Positions 19,115-27,457 of a DNA stretch of 64,000 bases are shown piece after piece. The notes beneath the pieces were generated by a model. That model searched no databases and was not told the origin of the DNA. It saw nothing but the letters and a program-made list of their open reading frames with translations. The translations under genes and the position numbers were made by a program. Origin of the DNA: Anaerophaga thermohalophila DSM 12881 (GTDB lineage Bacteria > Bacteroidota > Bacteroidia > Bacteroidales > Marinilabiliaceae); NCBI RefSeq assembly GCF_000191885.1, contig NZ_AEWI01000002.1, positions 1-64,000 on the forward strand, in the 5' to 3' direction. The stretch's first letter is position 1, and each line of letters opens with the position of its first letter.

Positions 19115-20539
19115 TCAAAAATCTCTTGCCATTTCAATTGCCGATTTCAGAGCACCCAGTTTATTATTGACTTCCTGTAACTCTTTTTCTTCCACCGATT
19201 CTGAAACAACGCCTGCGCCTGCCTGATAAAACAGCGTATTGTCCTTGCTGAGAAACGAACGAATCATAATGGCCTGGTTAAAGGAGCCGTCCAGTCCCAG
19301 TTTTCCAATGCAGCCGCCATAATAACCCCGGTTGTGGGGTTCATATTTATTGATCAGTTCCATGGCTTTATATTTGGGAGCGCCTGATAGTGTTCCTGCC
19401 GGAAAAGTGTCGGCCATTACTTTGGCAATATCTTTGGGATTGCGCATTTTTCCGTTGACTTCTGATACAAGGTGTAAAACATGACTGTAGTACTGGATTT
19501 CCTTGTAAGTTTTGACTTCTACTTCGCGGCAGTTGCGTCCCAAATCGTTTCGGGCCAGATCAACAAGCATAACGTGTTCTGCGTTTTCTTTCGGGTCTTT
19601 ACCCAGCTCTTCGGCCAGTTTCATGTCTTTCAGGTCGTCCCCGGTACGGCGGAATGTGCCTGCTATCGGGTTGATGGTGGCCACGCCGTTTTCAATAATG
19701 AGCTGACTTTCGGGTGATGACCCCATGAGTCGATAATTGCCATAATCGAAGTAGAAAAGATAGGGGGAAGGATTTATGTGGCGCAATGCCCTGTAAACAT
19801 TGAATTCGTCGCCTTTGAAAGACTGCTGAAACTGTCTTGATAAAACAATCTGAAAAACATCGCCACGGTGACAGTGTTCTTTGCCCCGTGTAACCATCTG
19901 CATGTAGGTATTGTCATCGAGGGGAGAGCGTTCGTCTTCGACGGGTTGGAACGTGAAGGACGGAACTGACCTGCTTTTCAGTATTTCAAGCGTCTCGTTG
20001 AGCTGCGATTTTTCTTCGGGAAGAAGATGTTCCACCAGAAATAACTGATTGGTAAAATGATTGAAAACAATAACCGAACGATAGAGATGATAGCGAATGT
20101 CAGGGATGGCATGAGGTGCTTCGGTGTTGATGTCGAGTTCCAGGTCTTCGAAATACCGGACAGCATCATAAGCAGTATAACCATATAACCCACAAGCCGG
20201 AACCGGGCAACTTTTTTGTTCTTGTTCGGGAATATCAAAACTGTCGATAAAGTTCTGAATCAAAACCGGCACCGATTTTTCTGACGGAAGCGGAATTTCG
20301 TCAACCGAGCCATCGGTATAACGGCATTTTACGGTTTCGTTTTGGACGATAAAATCGGCCATTGGCTTAAAGCAGATAAACGATAGTGAGTTATGGCCTC
20401 CATGATAGTCAGAGCTTTCCAACAGAATGGTGTTGGGGAAAAGATCGCGCAGCTTCAGGTAGATGCTGACCGGTGTTACAATGTCGCCTACATGGGCAGG
20501 TATGCGACTGCACACGAGGTTTAATTTTTGTTTCTTCAT
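19115..20539 (-). CDS. trpE: Anthranilate synthase component I
   Basis: 474 residues from the ATG at 20539 (MKKQKLNLVCSRIPAH). It converts chorismate to anthranilate with ammonia from TrpG. The frame runs about 34 codons further upstream, but those bases lie over the attenuator, so the internal Met is chosen. The tryptophan feedback site is visible as LLESSDYHGGHNSLSF. The chorismate-binding domain has RNDLGRNCREVEV, FPAGTLSGAPKYKAMELI and GGCIGKLGLDGSFN. First structural gene of trpEGDCFBA, controlled by the leader peptide upstream. Confidence 0.96.
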   Translation of the reverse strand: MKKQKLNLVCSRIPAHVGDIVTPVSIYLKLRDLFPNTILLESSDYHGGHNSLSFICFKPMADFIVQNETVKCRYTDGSVDEIPLPSEKSVPVLIQNFIDSFDIPEQEQKSCPVPACGLYGYTAYDAVRYFEDLELDINTEAPHAIPDIRYHLYRSVIVFNHFTNQLFLVEHLLPEEKSQLNETLEILKSRSVPSFTFQPVEDERSPLDDNTYMQMVTRGKEHCHRGDVFQIVLSRQFQQSFKGDEFNVYRALRHINPSPYLFYFDYGNYRLMGSSPESQLIIENGVATINPIAGTFRRTGDDLKDMKLAEELGKDPKENAEHVMLVDLARNDLGRNCREVEVKTYKEIQYYSHVLHLVSEVNGKMRNPKDIAKVMADTFPAGTLSGAPKYKAMELINKYEPHNRGYYGGCIGKLGLDGSFNQAIMIRSFLSKDNTLFYQAGAGVVSESVEEKELQEVNNKLGALKSAIEMARDF

Positions 20540-20594
20540 AGGTCGGTCTTTAATATTGTTGCAAAATTTGGTTTTTGGTATGTTGGTTGATTTC

Positions 20595-20630
20595 AAAAAA
20601 AAAAGGCTTGCCGGGGTTCGGCAAGCCTTT
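20595..20630 (-). terminator. trp attenuator terminator
   Basis: Minus strand: AAAGGCTTGCC, loop GAACCCC, GGCAAGCCTTT, directly followed by a run of ten T in total. It is a strong intrinsic terminator between the leader peptide stop (20675) and trpE (20539), the expected place for an attenuator. AGCCT just after the leader stop could pair with AGGCT of the 5' arm as part of an antiterminator (inference). Confidence 0.85.
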
Positions 20631-20674
20631 AATGCGATCATCTTATTTACAATATAAGCATGAGGCTGTCACCT

Positions 20675-20737
20675 TCACCCCGTAAGAAGAAGTAAAAAAT
20701 GACGCCACCACCAAATATTGTAAAACGTATTGTTCAT
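20675..20737 (-). CDS. trpL: trp operon leader peptide
   Basis: A 20-residue ORF, MNNTFYNIWWWRHFLLLLTG, with three adjacent TGG codons at positions 9-11. It ends 45 bases before the terminator hairpin that precedes trpE. This is the classical ribosome-mediated attenuation layout: scarcity of Trp-tRNA stalls the ribosome on the Trp codons and should prevent terminator formation. It is too short for routine gene calling. The Trp run, placement and terminator together make it convincing. Confidence 0.88.
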   Translation of the reverse strand: MNNTFYNIWWWRHFLLLLTG

Positions 20738-20760
20738 GTCGGTAAAAATCTGTTTTCTTT

Positions 20761-20786
20761 CCGGGGCATTCATTTTCCTGCCCCGT
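20761..20786 (-). promoter_or_regulatory. GC-rich hairpin in the trp leader RNA
   Basis: CGGGGCA and TGCCCCG form a 7-bp stem with a 10-base loop, 24 bases upstream of the leader ATG and downstream of the candidate promoter. It may stabilise the 5' end or be part of the attenuation fold. Confidence 0.45.
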
Positions 20787-20816
20787 TTTTATGATTTTTG
20801 TTATGTTTTGATTTTG

Positions 20817-20847
20817 CAAGTATAAGGAATGATTTTTTTAAATGCAA
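20817..20847 (-). promoter_or_regulatory. Candidate trp operon promoter
   Basis: The minus strand has TATACTTG (close to TAnnTTTG) at 20817-20824 and TTGC at 20844-20847, spaced as in Bacteroidota -33/-7 promoters. The start of transcription would fall about 75 bases before the leader peptide ATG. Confidence 0.45.
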
Positions 20848-20986
20848 GAGATTTGGTTTTTTTTCGATTCCAATCTTTCAGACAGGCATTGGGGATAGCC
20901 GGCTGGTGTTGTTGTGCTATGAAACAATCATGACGGGAAATTTAATATGTCTGACACTGCGCTTATACGTTGCCGTATCCATTAGA

Positions 20987-21919
20987 CTACCTCCACTTTA
21001 TTTTCTTAACACTCTTGGTCTTCCTGATATTTTCGGGCAAATTATTTTGCACGGACTCTTTGAGGCGGTCGATGAGCAATTGGCGGGTAAAATTCTGGTG
21101 TACCACAATGCTTACTTCCCGCACCGGTTCGGGTTCCGTAAACCGGCGAACAAAAGGCTTGTCTGTCATTGGTTCCACGGAGAGTTCGGGTACCAGAGTG
21201 TAACCGATTCCTTTTCTTACCATGGATTTCAAGGCTTCAATGCTGCCGCTTTCATAGAAAAAACCGAAGGCGTTGTTGTTTTGATTGTTTTTACCACAAA
21301 TATTTAGTGTCTGGTTCCTGAAGCAATGTCCTTCTGTCAGTACGAGTACTTTTGCGGGGTCCAGAAGCTTGTCCTCGATCAGTTCGTTATGCATAAAAGG
21401 ATGGTCATAAGGCGCATAGAAAAGAAACGGTTCGTAGAAAAGGGGTATTTCCCTGATTTGTTTCTCTTCAGCGGGTGTAACCATCAGTCCGATATCAATC
21501 CTGTCGTTGTGCAGGGCTTTTAACAGCTGTTCCGATTCGATTTCTTCAATGCGCAAATGTGTTTTTGGGTTTTCCTCGACGAACTGTGGCAAAAAGCGTG
21601 GAATGAGATAAGGCGCAAGAGTAGGAATAATACCCAGTCTGAACTCACCTTCGATGCTTTTTTGTTCTGTTGATACGTAATTTCGTAAATCATTGATTTC
21701 CCGCAATATATGACGAGCGCGAATAATGATTTCTTCACCTGCCTGGGTGGGTTCAATGGGTTTTTTACCCCTGTTGAATATTTGTACACCAATCTCTTCT
21801 TCCAGTTTTCTCACCTGCATGGTAAGGGTAGGTTGGGTAATGTGGCAACTTTCGGCAGCATCCACGAAATGTCTGTGGTTGTCCAGGGCTACAATGTACT
21901 CGAGTTGTTGAATATTCAT
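20987..21919 (-). CDS. oxyR: LysR-type peroxide sensor OxyR
   Basis: 310 residues. N-terminal winged helix-turn-helix (NIQQLEYIVALDNHRHFVDAAESCHITQPTLTMQVRKLEE, in segments), then the LysR effector domain. The two redox cysteines of OxyR fall at 199 and 208 (TEGHCFRNQT, LNICGKN), so peroxide sensing by a disulfide is expected. It lies upstream of, and in the same direction as, the trp leader. Two SOD genes elsewhere in the window fit an oxidative-defence context but are not adjacent. Confidence 0.93.
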   Translation of the reverse strand: MNIQQLEYIVALDNHRHFVDAAESCHITQPTLTMQVRKLEEEIGVQIFNRGKKPIEPTQAGEEIIIRARHILREINDLRNYVSTEQKSIEGEFRLGIIPTLAPYLIPRFLPQFVEENPKTHLRIEEIESEQLLKALHNDRIDIGLMVTPAEEKQIREIPLFYEPFLFYAPYDHPFMHNELIEDKLLDPAKVLVLTEGHCFRNQTLNICGKNNQNNNAFGFFYESGSIEALKSMVRKGIGYTLVPELSVEPMTDKPFVRRFTEPEPVREVSIVVHQNFTRQLLIDRLKESVQNNLPENIRKTKSVKKIKWR

Positions 21920-22059
21920 GATATTTGAGTATTTGGCGCAAAAGGTATAAAAAAACGGAAACCATTTGATTCCCGTTTTCGAAATAAGTATATATTGATT
22001 TCTCAGCCGTTTTAGCTGCCTCGCGGCATAACTGAAGGCCTCTGAGAAATAATCGTCTG

Positions 22060-23211
22060 CTAAAAGATGTCCTTCATTTTACTGAAAAAACCGTTTTGTT
22101 CCTTACGCGGAGTGAAGGAGTCTGACTCTTTCATTTTTTCCATTAATTTTCTTTCGTCTTTTGAAAGATCGGCTGGTATCCAGACATTTATTCTGACCAA
22201 CAGGTCTCCCTGATGATAACTGTTGACTTCGGGCAGACCTTTTCCGCGTAATCGCAGTATTTTACCGGGTTGTGTTCCGGGTTCTATTTTTACTTTCACT
22301 TTTCCTTCAACGGTTGGAATTTCAGCAGCCGTTCCCAGGATAGCATCCGGAACACTCAGCTGGAGATTGTAGATAAGATTGTTGCCATCCCTGGTAAGTT
22401 CGGGATGCTTTTCTTCTTCAATGTGTACCAGCAAATCACCGTTTATTCCGCCTCGGCGTGCAGCATTCCCCTTACCTGAAACAGAGAGTTGCATCCCTTC
22501 TTCCACACCTGCCGGAATGTTGATGGTGATAATCTCTTCTTTACGGATAACACCGTCACCATTGCAATGTGGGCATTTCTTGGTGATGGTTTTTCCTTCG
22601 CCACCACAAGTCGGGCAGGTAGATCTGGTCTGCATCTGTCCCAGGAGGGTATTGGCAACTCTGGTTACATGCCCGGTTCCTCTACAGGTAGAACATGTGC
22701 TGTAGGCAGTCCCGTTTTCGGCACCTGTACCATTGCAATATTCGCAGGCAACGTATTTCCTGACTTTAATTTTTTTCTCTACGCCGTTGGCAATTTCTTT
22801 CAATGTCAACTTGACTTTTACCCGCAGATTGGAACCTTTATTGACTCTCTGGCCGCCTCTTGAGGAACTGCCAAAACCGCCAAACCCACCAAAGCTGCCA
22901 AAACTGCCGCCGAAAATATCTCCGAAGTGTGAAAAAATGTCTTCCATTGTCATTCCTCCACCTCCAAAGCCACTACCGGAAGCTCCACCAACGCCGGCGT
23001 GCCCGAATTGGTCGTATCTTTGCCTTTTTTCTGCGTTACCGAGTACTTCGTAAGCTTCTGCCGCTTCCTTAAATTTATTTTCTGCCTCTTTGTCACCCGG
23101 ATTTTTATCGGGGTGATATTTTAAGGCCTTTTTGCGGTAAGCTTTTTTTATTTCTTCTGCACTTGCATTTCTCGAAACCTCCAGTACTTCGTAATAGTCT
23201 CTTTTTGACAT
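22060..23211 (-). CDS. dnaJ: Chaperone DnaJ
   Basis: 383 residues, type I Hsp40. J domain with [12 protein letters not shown] (HPD near residue 34), Gly/Phe region about 75-130, and four zinc motifs: [32 protein letters not shown]. The C-terminal substrate-binding domains are present. It stimulates DnaK ATP hydrolysis and delivers unfolded substrates. It starts 15 bases after grpE and is almost certainly co-transcribed with it; dnaK is not in the window. Confidence 0.98.
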   Translation of the reverse strand: MSKRDYYEVLEVSRNASAEEIKKAYRKKALKYHPDKNPGDKEAENKFKEAAEAYEVLGNAEKRQRYDQFGHAGVGGASGSGFGGGGMTMEDIFSHFGDIFGGSFGSFGGFGGFGSSSRGGQRVNKGSNLRVKVKLTLKEIANGVEKKIKVRKYVACEYCNGTGAENGTAYSTCSTCRGTGHVTRVANTLLGQMQTRSTCPTCGGEGKTITKKCPHCNGDGVIRKEEIITINIPAGVEEGMQLSVSGKGNAARRGGINGDLLVHIEEEKHPELTRDGNNLIYNLQLSVPDAILGTAAEIPTVEGKVKVKIEPGTQPGKILRLRGKGLPEVNSYHQGDLLVRINVWIPADLSKDERKLMEKMKESDSFTPRKEQNGFFSKMKDIF

Positions 23212-23226
23212 GATAATGATTGGGTT

Positions 23227-23892
23227 TTATTCGCCTACGACAACTTTTGGATACCTTATTACTTTGTCGTTAAGTTTATAGCCTTTTTGAATACAATCGA
23301 TGATTTTGCCTTTTTTATCTTCAGAAGGAGCAGGTATTTTAGTAACCGCTTCATGCCATTCACTGTCAAATTCCTGCTCTTCGGTCTCTATTTCTGTCAC
23401 CCCATGCTGTTTTAGGAATTCCTGAAATTTATTATATATCAGGTCGATACCTTCTTTTACGGCATCCAGATCGCTGGCAGTACCCAAATGTGCTCTGGCG
23501 CGGTCAAAATCATCTATTACCGGCAGAAGAGCAAGCAACAAACCTTCTCCCGCACTTTTTGAGAGTTCCATTTTTTCTCTTAGCGTCCGTTTGCGGAAGT
23601 TATCGTACTCGGCAATTAATCTCAGGTGTTTGTCATTCAGGTCTTCCAGTTGCCGTTTCAAAAGTTCTATTTCGTCACGGGCGTCTTCCTTTGCTTCCTT
23701 GCATTCCTGCTCCTCCCGGCTTTCTTCTACTACTTCGGTCTTTTTTTCTTGCTCTTCTACTTCTTGCTCTTCTACTTCTTGCCGGTCGGTAGTCTTGGTT
23801 TCGCTTTCTGCTTTTTTGTTACTTTTTTGTTGCCCGGTATTTTGCTTTTCTTCCTGCTTCTTATTTTCTTCTGTTACTTTTTTTTTGCTCAT
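23227..23892 (-). CDS. grpE: Nucleotide exchange factor GrpE
   Basis: 221 residues. The first 75 are low-complexity and very charged (QEVEEQEVEEQEKKTEVVEE), longer than in E. coli GrpE. The coiled coil and head follow: LRLIAEYDNFRKRTLREK, ALLPVIDDFDRARAH and the C-terminal YKLNDKVIRYPKVVVGE. It releases ADP from DnaK. Forms an operon with dnaJ. Confidence 0.97.
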   Translation of the reverse strand: MSKKKVTEENKKQEEKQNTGQQKSNKKAESETKTTDRQEVEEQEVEEQEKKTEVVEESREEQECKEAKEDARDEIELLKRQLEDLNDKHLRLIAEYDNFRKRTLREKMELSKSAGEGLLLALLPVIDDFDRARAHLGTASDLDAVKEGIDLIYNKFQEFLKQHGVTEIETEEQEFDSEWHEAVTKIPAPSEDKKGKIIDCIQKGYKLNDKVIRYPKVVVGE

Positions 23893-23953
23893 ATTCTGAC
23901 ATATTTTTTAATACAACTCCTGGTTAAACTTTTGTAAAGTACTTATAATCAAC

Positions 23954-24052
23954 TTCATCCGTATAAAAATTATTTATTAAGGTCGGATGGAACTCGCATG
24001 ATTGAGTTTTATACATGTTCTTTTGTGACAAACCTTGTCATGCTCGTTTCAT
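23954..24052 (-). repeat. Repeat R1, copy g
   Basis: 99 bp, in sense upstream of grpE, flanked by ATGAA on both sides (ATATGAAACGAGC on the left, ACGGATGAAGTTG on the right). CCG/CGG right stem, TGACAA/TTGTCA left stem. This is the cleanest full-length copy. Confidence 0.85.
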
Positions 24053-24308
24053 ATATCTTAAAGTTTGTTTGGCTCACCATTCAGGATTTCGGCACTGTAC
24101 AGCAATGCTGAGTGGCCGTTTTCTCCTGCACGAACTTAGGTTGTAATAATTAGCCGACAAAAGCATACAATTTCTTTGCCATATTAAAAACCGGGACATT
24201 TTGACACTTTACCGGGCGGTAAAAATGACAAAGACAGCAAAAGAAATTGTTCTTTTACTGCCTTTGTGTCCCTGTAAATAATAAGTTATTCAGGTTTTCA
24301 TGCAACTT
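24053..24308 (-). other. Non-coding stretch with ORF debris and a long imperfect hairpin
   Basis: No intact gene. On the minus strand 24058-24130 reads as a plausible protein tail (GENGHSALLYSAEILNGEPN) ending in TAA but with no start. A 10-codon ORF (MAKKLYAFVG) lies just upstream in another frame. Bases 24218-24275 form a long imperfect hairpin (ACACAAAGGCAGTAAAAGAA against TTCTTTTGCTGTCTTTGT) that may terminate transcription of the TlpA-like locus. Confidence 0.4.
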
Positions 24309-24837
24309 TTATCGTTGCAATCTTGCCAGGTCTTGTTCTATTTCTTCAATGCTTGTTGCGACTGCGACAATACGTCCGTCGCCATCCACCAGATAATCTT
24401 TCATTTTGCCGGTAGCATCAAATTTCCTGGCAATTTCCGAATCTCTGCCTTCGAATGTACAGATATGATACATATCAAATAAACTGTCGCTCTCGATAAC
24501 CTGCATCAAAGGCGTTTTAAATCTGTCGAGAGAAATGCTGACGATAACAAATTTTTCACCGTTCAAAAACGTTTGATTATGAAATTTTTGATATACTTCC
24601 TTTTTTTTGTTAGCTCTCAAGTCTCGACGGTGCATCATAGGATGCCCAGAAATCATAAAGCACCATTTTCCCCCGGAGGCTGTCCGAATGAAACGGAACA
24701 CCGTTGATCAGGGGCCGGTTTATATCAGGAACCTTGTTCCCGACATCTGTTCCTACCCGTGGTTCCGGGGAACCGTTGATGAATGACAGGAATACAATAC
24801 CGGCCAAAATGGTGATTAGTAGTAACTTGTTCCTCAT
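24309..24837 (-). pseudogene. Thioredoxin-like (TlpA-type) exported protein, frameshifted and without the CxxC motif
   Basis: Two overlapping frames make one protein. The first, from ATG at 24837, gives a signal peptide (MRNKLLLITILAGIVFLSFI) and a TlpA-like start ending DFWASYDAPSRLES, then TAA. The second continues NKKKEVYQKF and ends IEEIEQDLARLQR. Removing one base before the TAA near 24612-24640 restores 175 residues. At the place where thioredoxins have WCxxC the sequence is YDAPS, so both cysteines are missing even in the repaired protein. It may be a pseudogene or carry a sequencing error. The 284 bases upstream, to murA, hold no other gene I can see. Confidence 0.7.
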
Positions 24838-25121
24838 AAATAAAATCCTTCCTCTTTTGTTACAGCGCAAAGTTTCAATAAATAATTTGGACTGGTCAAA
24901 GTTTTTCGATGAACAACTATAATTATGTGACCAGTGAACTATTTTTCGAAACAAAACTATGCTGTAAAACAGGAAAAATAAAGATAGGTTTATTTGGTTT
25001 TTTGAAAAATAATGTTAATTTAAGGGCGATCGAAATTAAATTACTGATATACAATAATTTATGTGCAGTTAAAAACCTGTAAAAAAGACAAATATGAGTA
25101 GATTAATAAAGAAAAAATTCT

Positions 25122-26426
25122 TTAAATGCGGCGAATTTCTGCACCAAGGAGTTTTAATCTTTCATCTATTTTTTCGTAACCCCTGTCGATTTGTTCTATG
25201 TTGTGAATAGTACTTTTCCCCTTAGCAGAAAGGGCTGCAATTAACAATGCCACACCTGCCCTGATATCGGGTGAGGTCATTACACTTCCTCTTAACGGTG
25301 TTTCGTGGTTTAGCCCGATTACCGTGGCCCGGTGGGGGTCGCAGAGGATGATACGTGCGCCCATGTCGATTAATTTATCTACGAAAAACAGACGACTCTC
25401 GAACATTTTCTGATGAATAAGAACGCTTCCGTTGGCCTGAGTTGCAACTACCAGGAAAATACTCAGAAGGTCGGGAGTCAGTCCCGGCCAGGGTGCATCC
25501 GAGATGGTCATAATAGAGCCGTCTATGAAAGTTTCGATGGCATATTTTTGTTTTGGAGGGATATATATATTGTTGTCGCTGATATCTATGGTTATCCCCA
25601 TTCTCCTGAAAGCCAGTGGGATGACTCCAAGGTGTTCCGTAGCAGCATCTTTTATGGTAATCTCACTGCCGGTTAATGCAGCCAGACCAATAAAACTTCC
25701 TATTTCAATTATGTCTGGCATCACCCTGTGTTCACATCCTCTTAACCGCGATACTCCTTCTATGGTCAGGAGATTTGAGCCGATACCGCTGATCTGCGCT
25801 CCCATGTTGACCAGCATTTTGCACAATTGCTGAATATAAGGTTCGCAGGCTGCATTATAAATTGTTGTTGTGCCCGGGGTTAGTACAGCAGCCATCACTA
25901 TATTGGCGGTGCCTGTGACGGAAGCCTCATCGAGCAGCATATAGCTGCCCTTTAAATTTTCGGCATGTACGGTATAAAAAATATCTTCAGAGTTAAAATC
26001 GAACGATGCACCCAGCTTCTCAAAACCGTAGAAGTGCGTATCCATTCGCCGTCGTCCTATCTTATCGCCGCCGGGCTTTGGGAAAAAAGCTTTTCCGAAT
26101 CTGGCGAGCAATGGCCCCATTATCATAATAGAGCCCCTGAGGGAAGAGGCTTTTTTTTTGAATTCTTTGGTCTTCAGGTAATCCGGGTTTATATTGACGG
26201 CACTGAAGCTGTATTTCCCCCGGGAGATTTTTTGAATCGAAACGCCGAGCTCGCGTAGAAGTTCTATCAGATTATTGACATCCAGAATATCAGGCAGGTT
26301 GTCGATGGTCACCGTTTCGGGGGTCAATAAGGTGGCGCAAATAACCTGCAGCGCTTCATTTTTGGCTCCCTGGGGAGTAATTTCTCCTTTAAGCGGACGG
26401 CCGCCTGCGACTTCAAAGCTGCTCAT
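25122..26426 (-). CDS. murA: UDP-N-acetylglucosamine 1-carboxyvinyltransferase
   Basis: 434 residues. First committed step of peptidoglycan synthesis: transfer of enolpyruvate from PEP to UDP-GlcNAc. The inside-out barrel motifs are present (GAKNEALQVICATLL, ASSLRGSIMIMGPLLARFG, DGSIMTISDAPWPGLTPDLL). The active-site loop reads PKPGGDKIGRRR: the residue that is Cys in most bacteria is Asp121 here. That change is known to prevent alkylation by fosfomycin in other MurA enzymes. It follows the DUF4290 gene by 30 bases. Confidence 0.97.
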   Translation of the reverse strand: MSSFEVAGGRPLKGEITPQGAKNEALQVICATLLTPETVTIDNLPDILDVNNLIELLRELGVSIQKISRGKYSFSAVNINPDYLKTKEFKKKASSLRGSIMIMGPLLARFGKAFFPKPGGDKIGRRRMDTHFYGFEKLGASFDFNSEDIFYTVHAENLKGSYMLLDEASVTGTANIVMAAVLTPGTTTIYNAACEPYIQQLCKMLVNMGAQISGIGSNLLTIEGVSRLRGCEHRVMPDIIEIGSFIGLAALTGSEITIKDAATEHLGVIPLAFRRMGITIDISDNNIYIPPKQKYAIETFIDGSIMTISDAPWPGLTPDLLSIFLVVATQANGSVLIHQKMFESRLFFVDKLIDMGARIILCDPHRATVIGLNHETPLRGSVMTSPDIRAGVALLIAALSAKGKSTIHNIEQIDRGYEKIDERLKLLGAEIRRI

Positions 26427-26456
26427 AGTTTCTGATGTATTGGGTGGGTTTTGGAA

Positions 26457-27125
26457 TTAGTTGTTTTTACGGACGTACTTTTTTCTCTGGCGACCATGAT
26501 TATTGTTGCTTGGCTGGTGCTCCCTGAAATCCGCAATGCGTGGTTGACCTTCAAATTTGAGCTTCCCGTCTGACAGGCGTTCCATGTCACTCAGTATCCT
26601 GTCGTCTGTTGCGTTATCTTTGTTCCAGTTAGACAGGGATTTTTTCATGTGGTTGCCGATAAGCATTATCAGATGGCGCTTAAGGGGTCCTTCTTCCATT
26701 TTGGCGGCTTCGTGTATCATTTGTTCCACAAGGCGGCCATAATGCTTAAAGGTCATGTTTCCATGATCGTAGTAAATAGGATCCGGTTTTGAGTTAAAAT
26801 TTTCCCTTGCGGGGGGATCGTAAGGATAATCAATGTCGAGTTTGAAATCCGCCATGATAGCCAGATGGTCCCACAATTTGTGCTTGAAATCGCTTACATC
26901 GCGTAAATGAGGAAACAGGTTTCCCATCACGCCGATGATGGCTTTTGCAAAGCGGGTTCTTTCTTCCCGGTCTTCTATGGTACACGCATGGTCTACCATC
27001 TTCTGAATATGGCGTCCATATTCAGGTAAAACCAGTTTTTTTCGGTTTGAATTATAATCCATTGGTTGTAAGAAATGTTTGACTTCGCTGTTGTCGATGG
27101 CGTCAGGAAACAGATATCCGAACAC
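26457..27125 (-). CDS. DUF4290 protein
   Basis: 222 residues of the Bacteroidota-specific DUF4290 family, function unknown. Visible features: NSNRKKLVLPEYGRHIQKMV near the N terminus, FPHLRDVSDFKHKLWDHLAI in the middle, and a short basic tail GRQRKKYVRKNN. Placed directly before murA, with which it is probably transcribed. Confidence 0.88.
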   Translation of the reverse strand: MFGYLFPDAIDNSEVKHFLQPMDYNSNRKKLVLPEYGRHIQKMVDHACTIEDREERTRFAKAIIGVMGNLFPHLRDVSDFKHKLWDHLAIMADFKLDIDYPYDPPARENFNSKPDPIYYDHGNMTFKHYGRLVEQMIHEAAKMEEGPLKRHLIMLIGNHMKKSLSNWNKDNATDDRILSDMERLSDGKLKFEGQPRIADFREHQPSNNNHGRQRKKYVRKNN

Positions 27126-27457
27126 AACAGCATGTTTCTGATATAGAAAAATCTCCGGATTGATCTTTATATTCCGGGGTGTTATCTTAAAAAATAAATT
27201 AAAAACGTTGGCGCTTAATTGGTTAATTCACATCCTGCGATGCAATACAGATTCTTGATTCGGCAGATTGGAGAAACTTCGACTCCATGCTCGTTTCATG
27301 AGTAAGCGTAAAATGGCATTTCGGGTCTGCAAATATCGGCTTTTGTATCGATAAATATTGTATCTGCCTTAAAAAAATCAGCTAAATACAATTTTGGCCG
27401 GTAAGTATGACGAGTTTTCGTGGTCGTAATCCTTTGTAGACTAATTATTTTACAAAG
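27126..27457. other. Gap without gene between uvrD-like gene and DUF4290
   Basis: 332 bases. The only recognisable part is an R1 end fragment at 27283-27298 (CCATGCTCGTTTCATG). No ORF, terminator or promoter stands out. Confidence 0.4.

Noticed and set aside
20540-20641. Longer trpE start at 20641
   Set aside because: The extension would be translated through the attenuator hairpin and its T run; MKKQKLNL matches the family start.
20945-20990. tRNA-like D-arm sequence (TAGTCTAATGGATAC) after oxyR
   Set aside because: No acceptor, anticodon or T-arm can be completed around it.
24058-24182. A small gene assembled from MAKKLYAFVG and GENGHSALLYSAEILNGEPN
   Set aside because: Different frames with stops between them and no family recognised; recorded only as debris.
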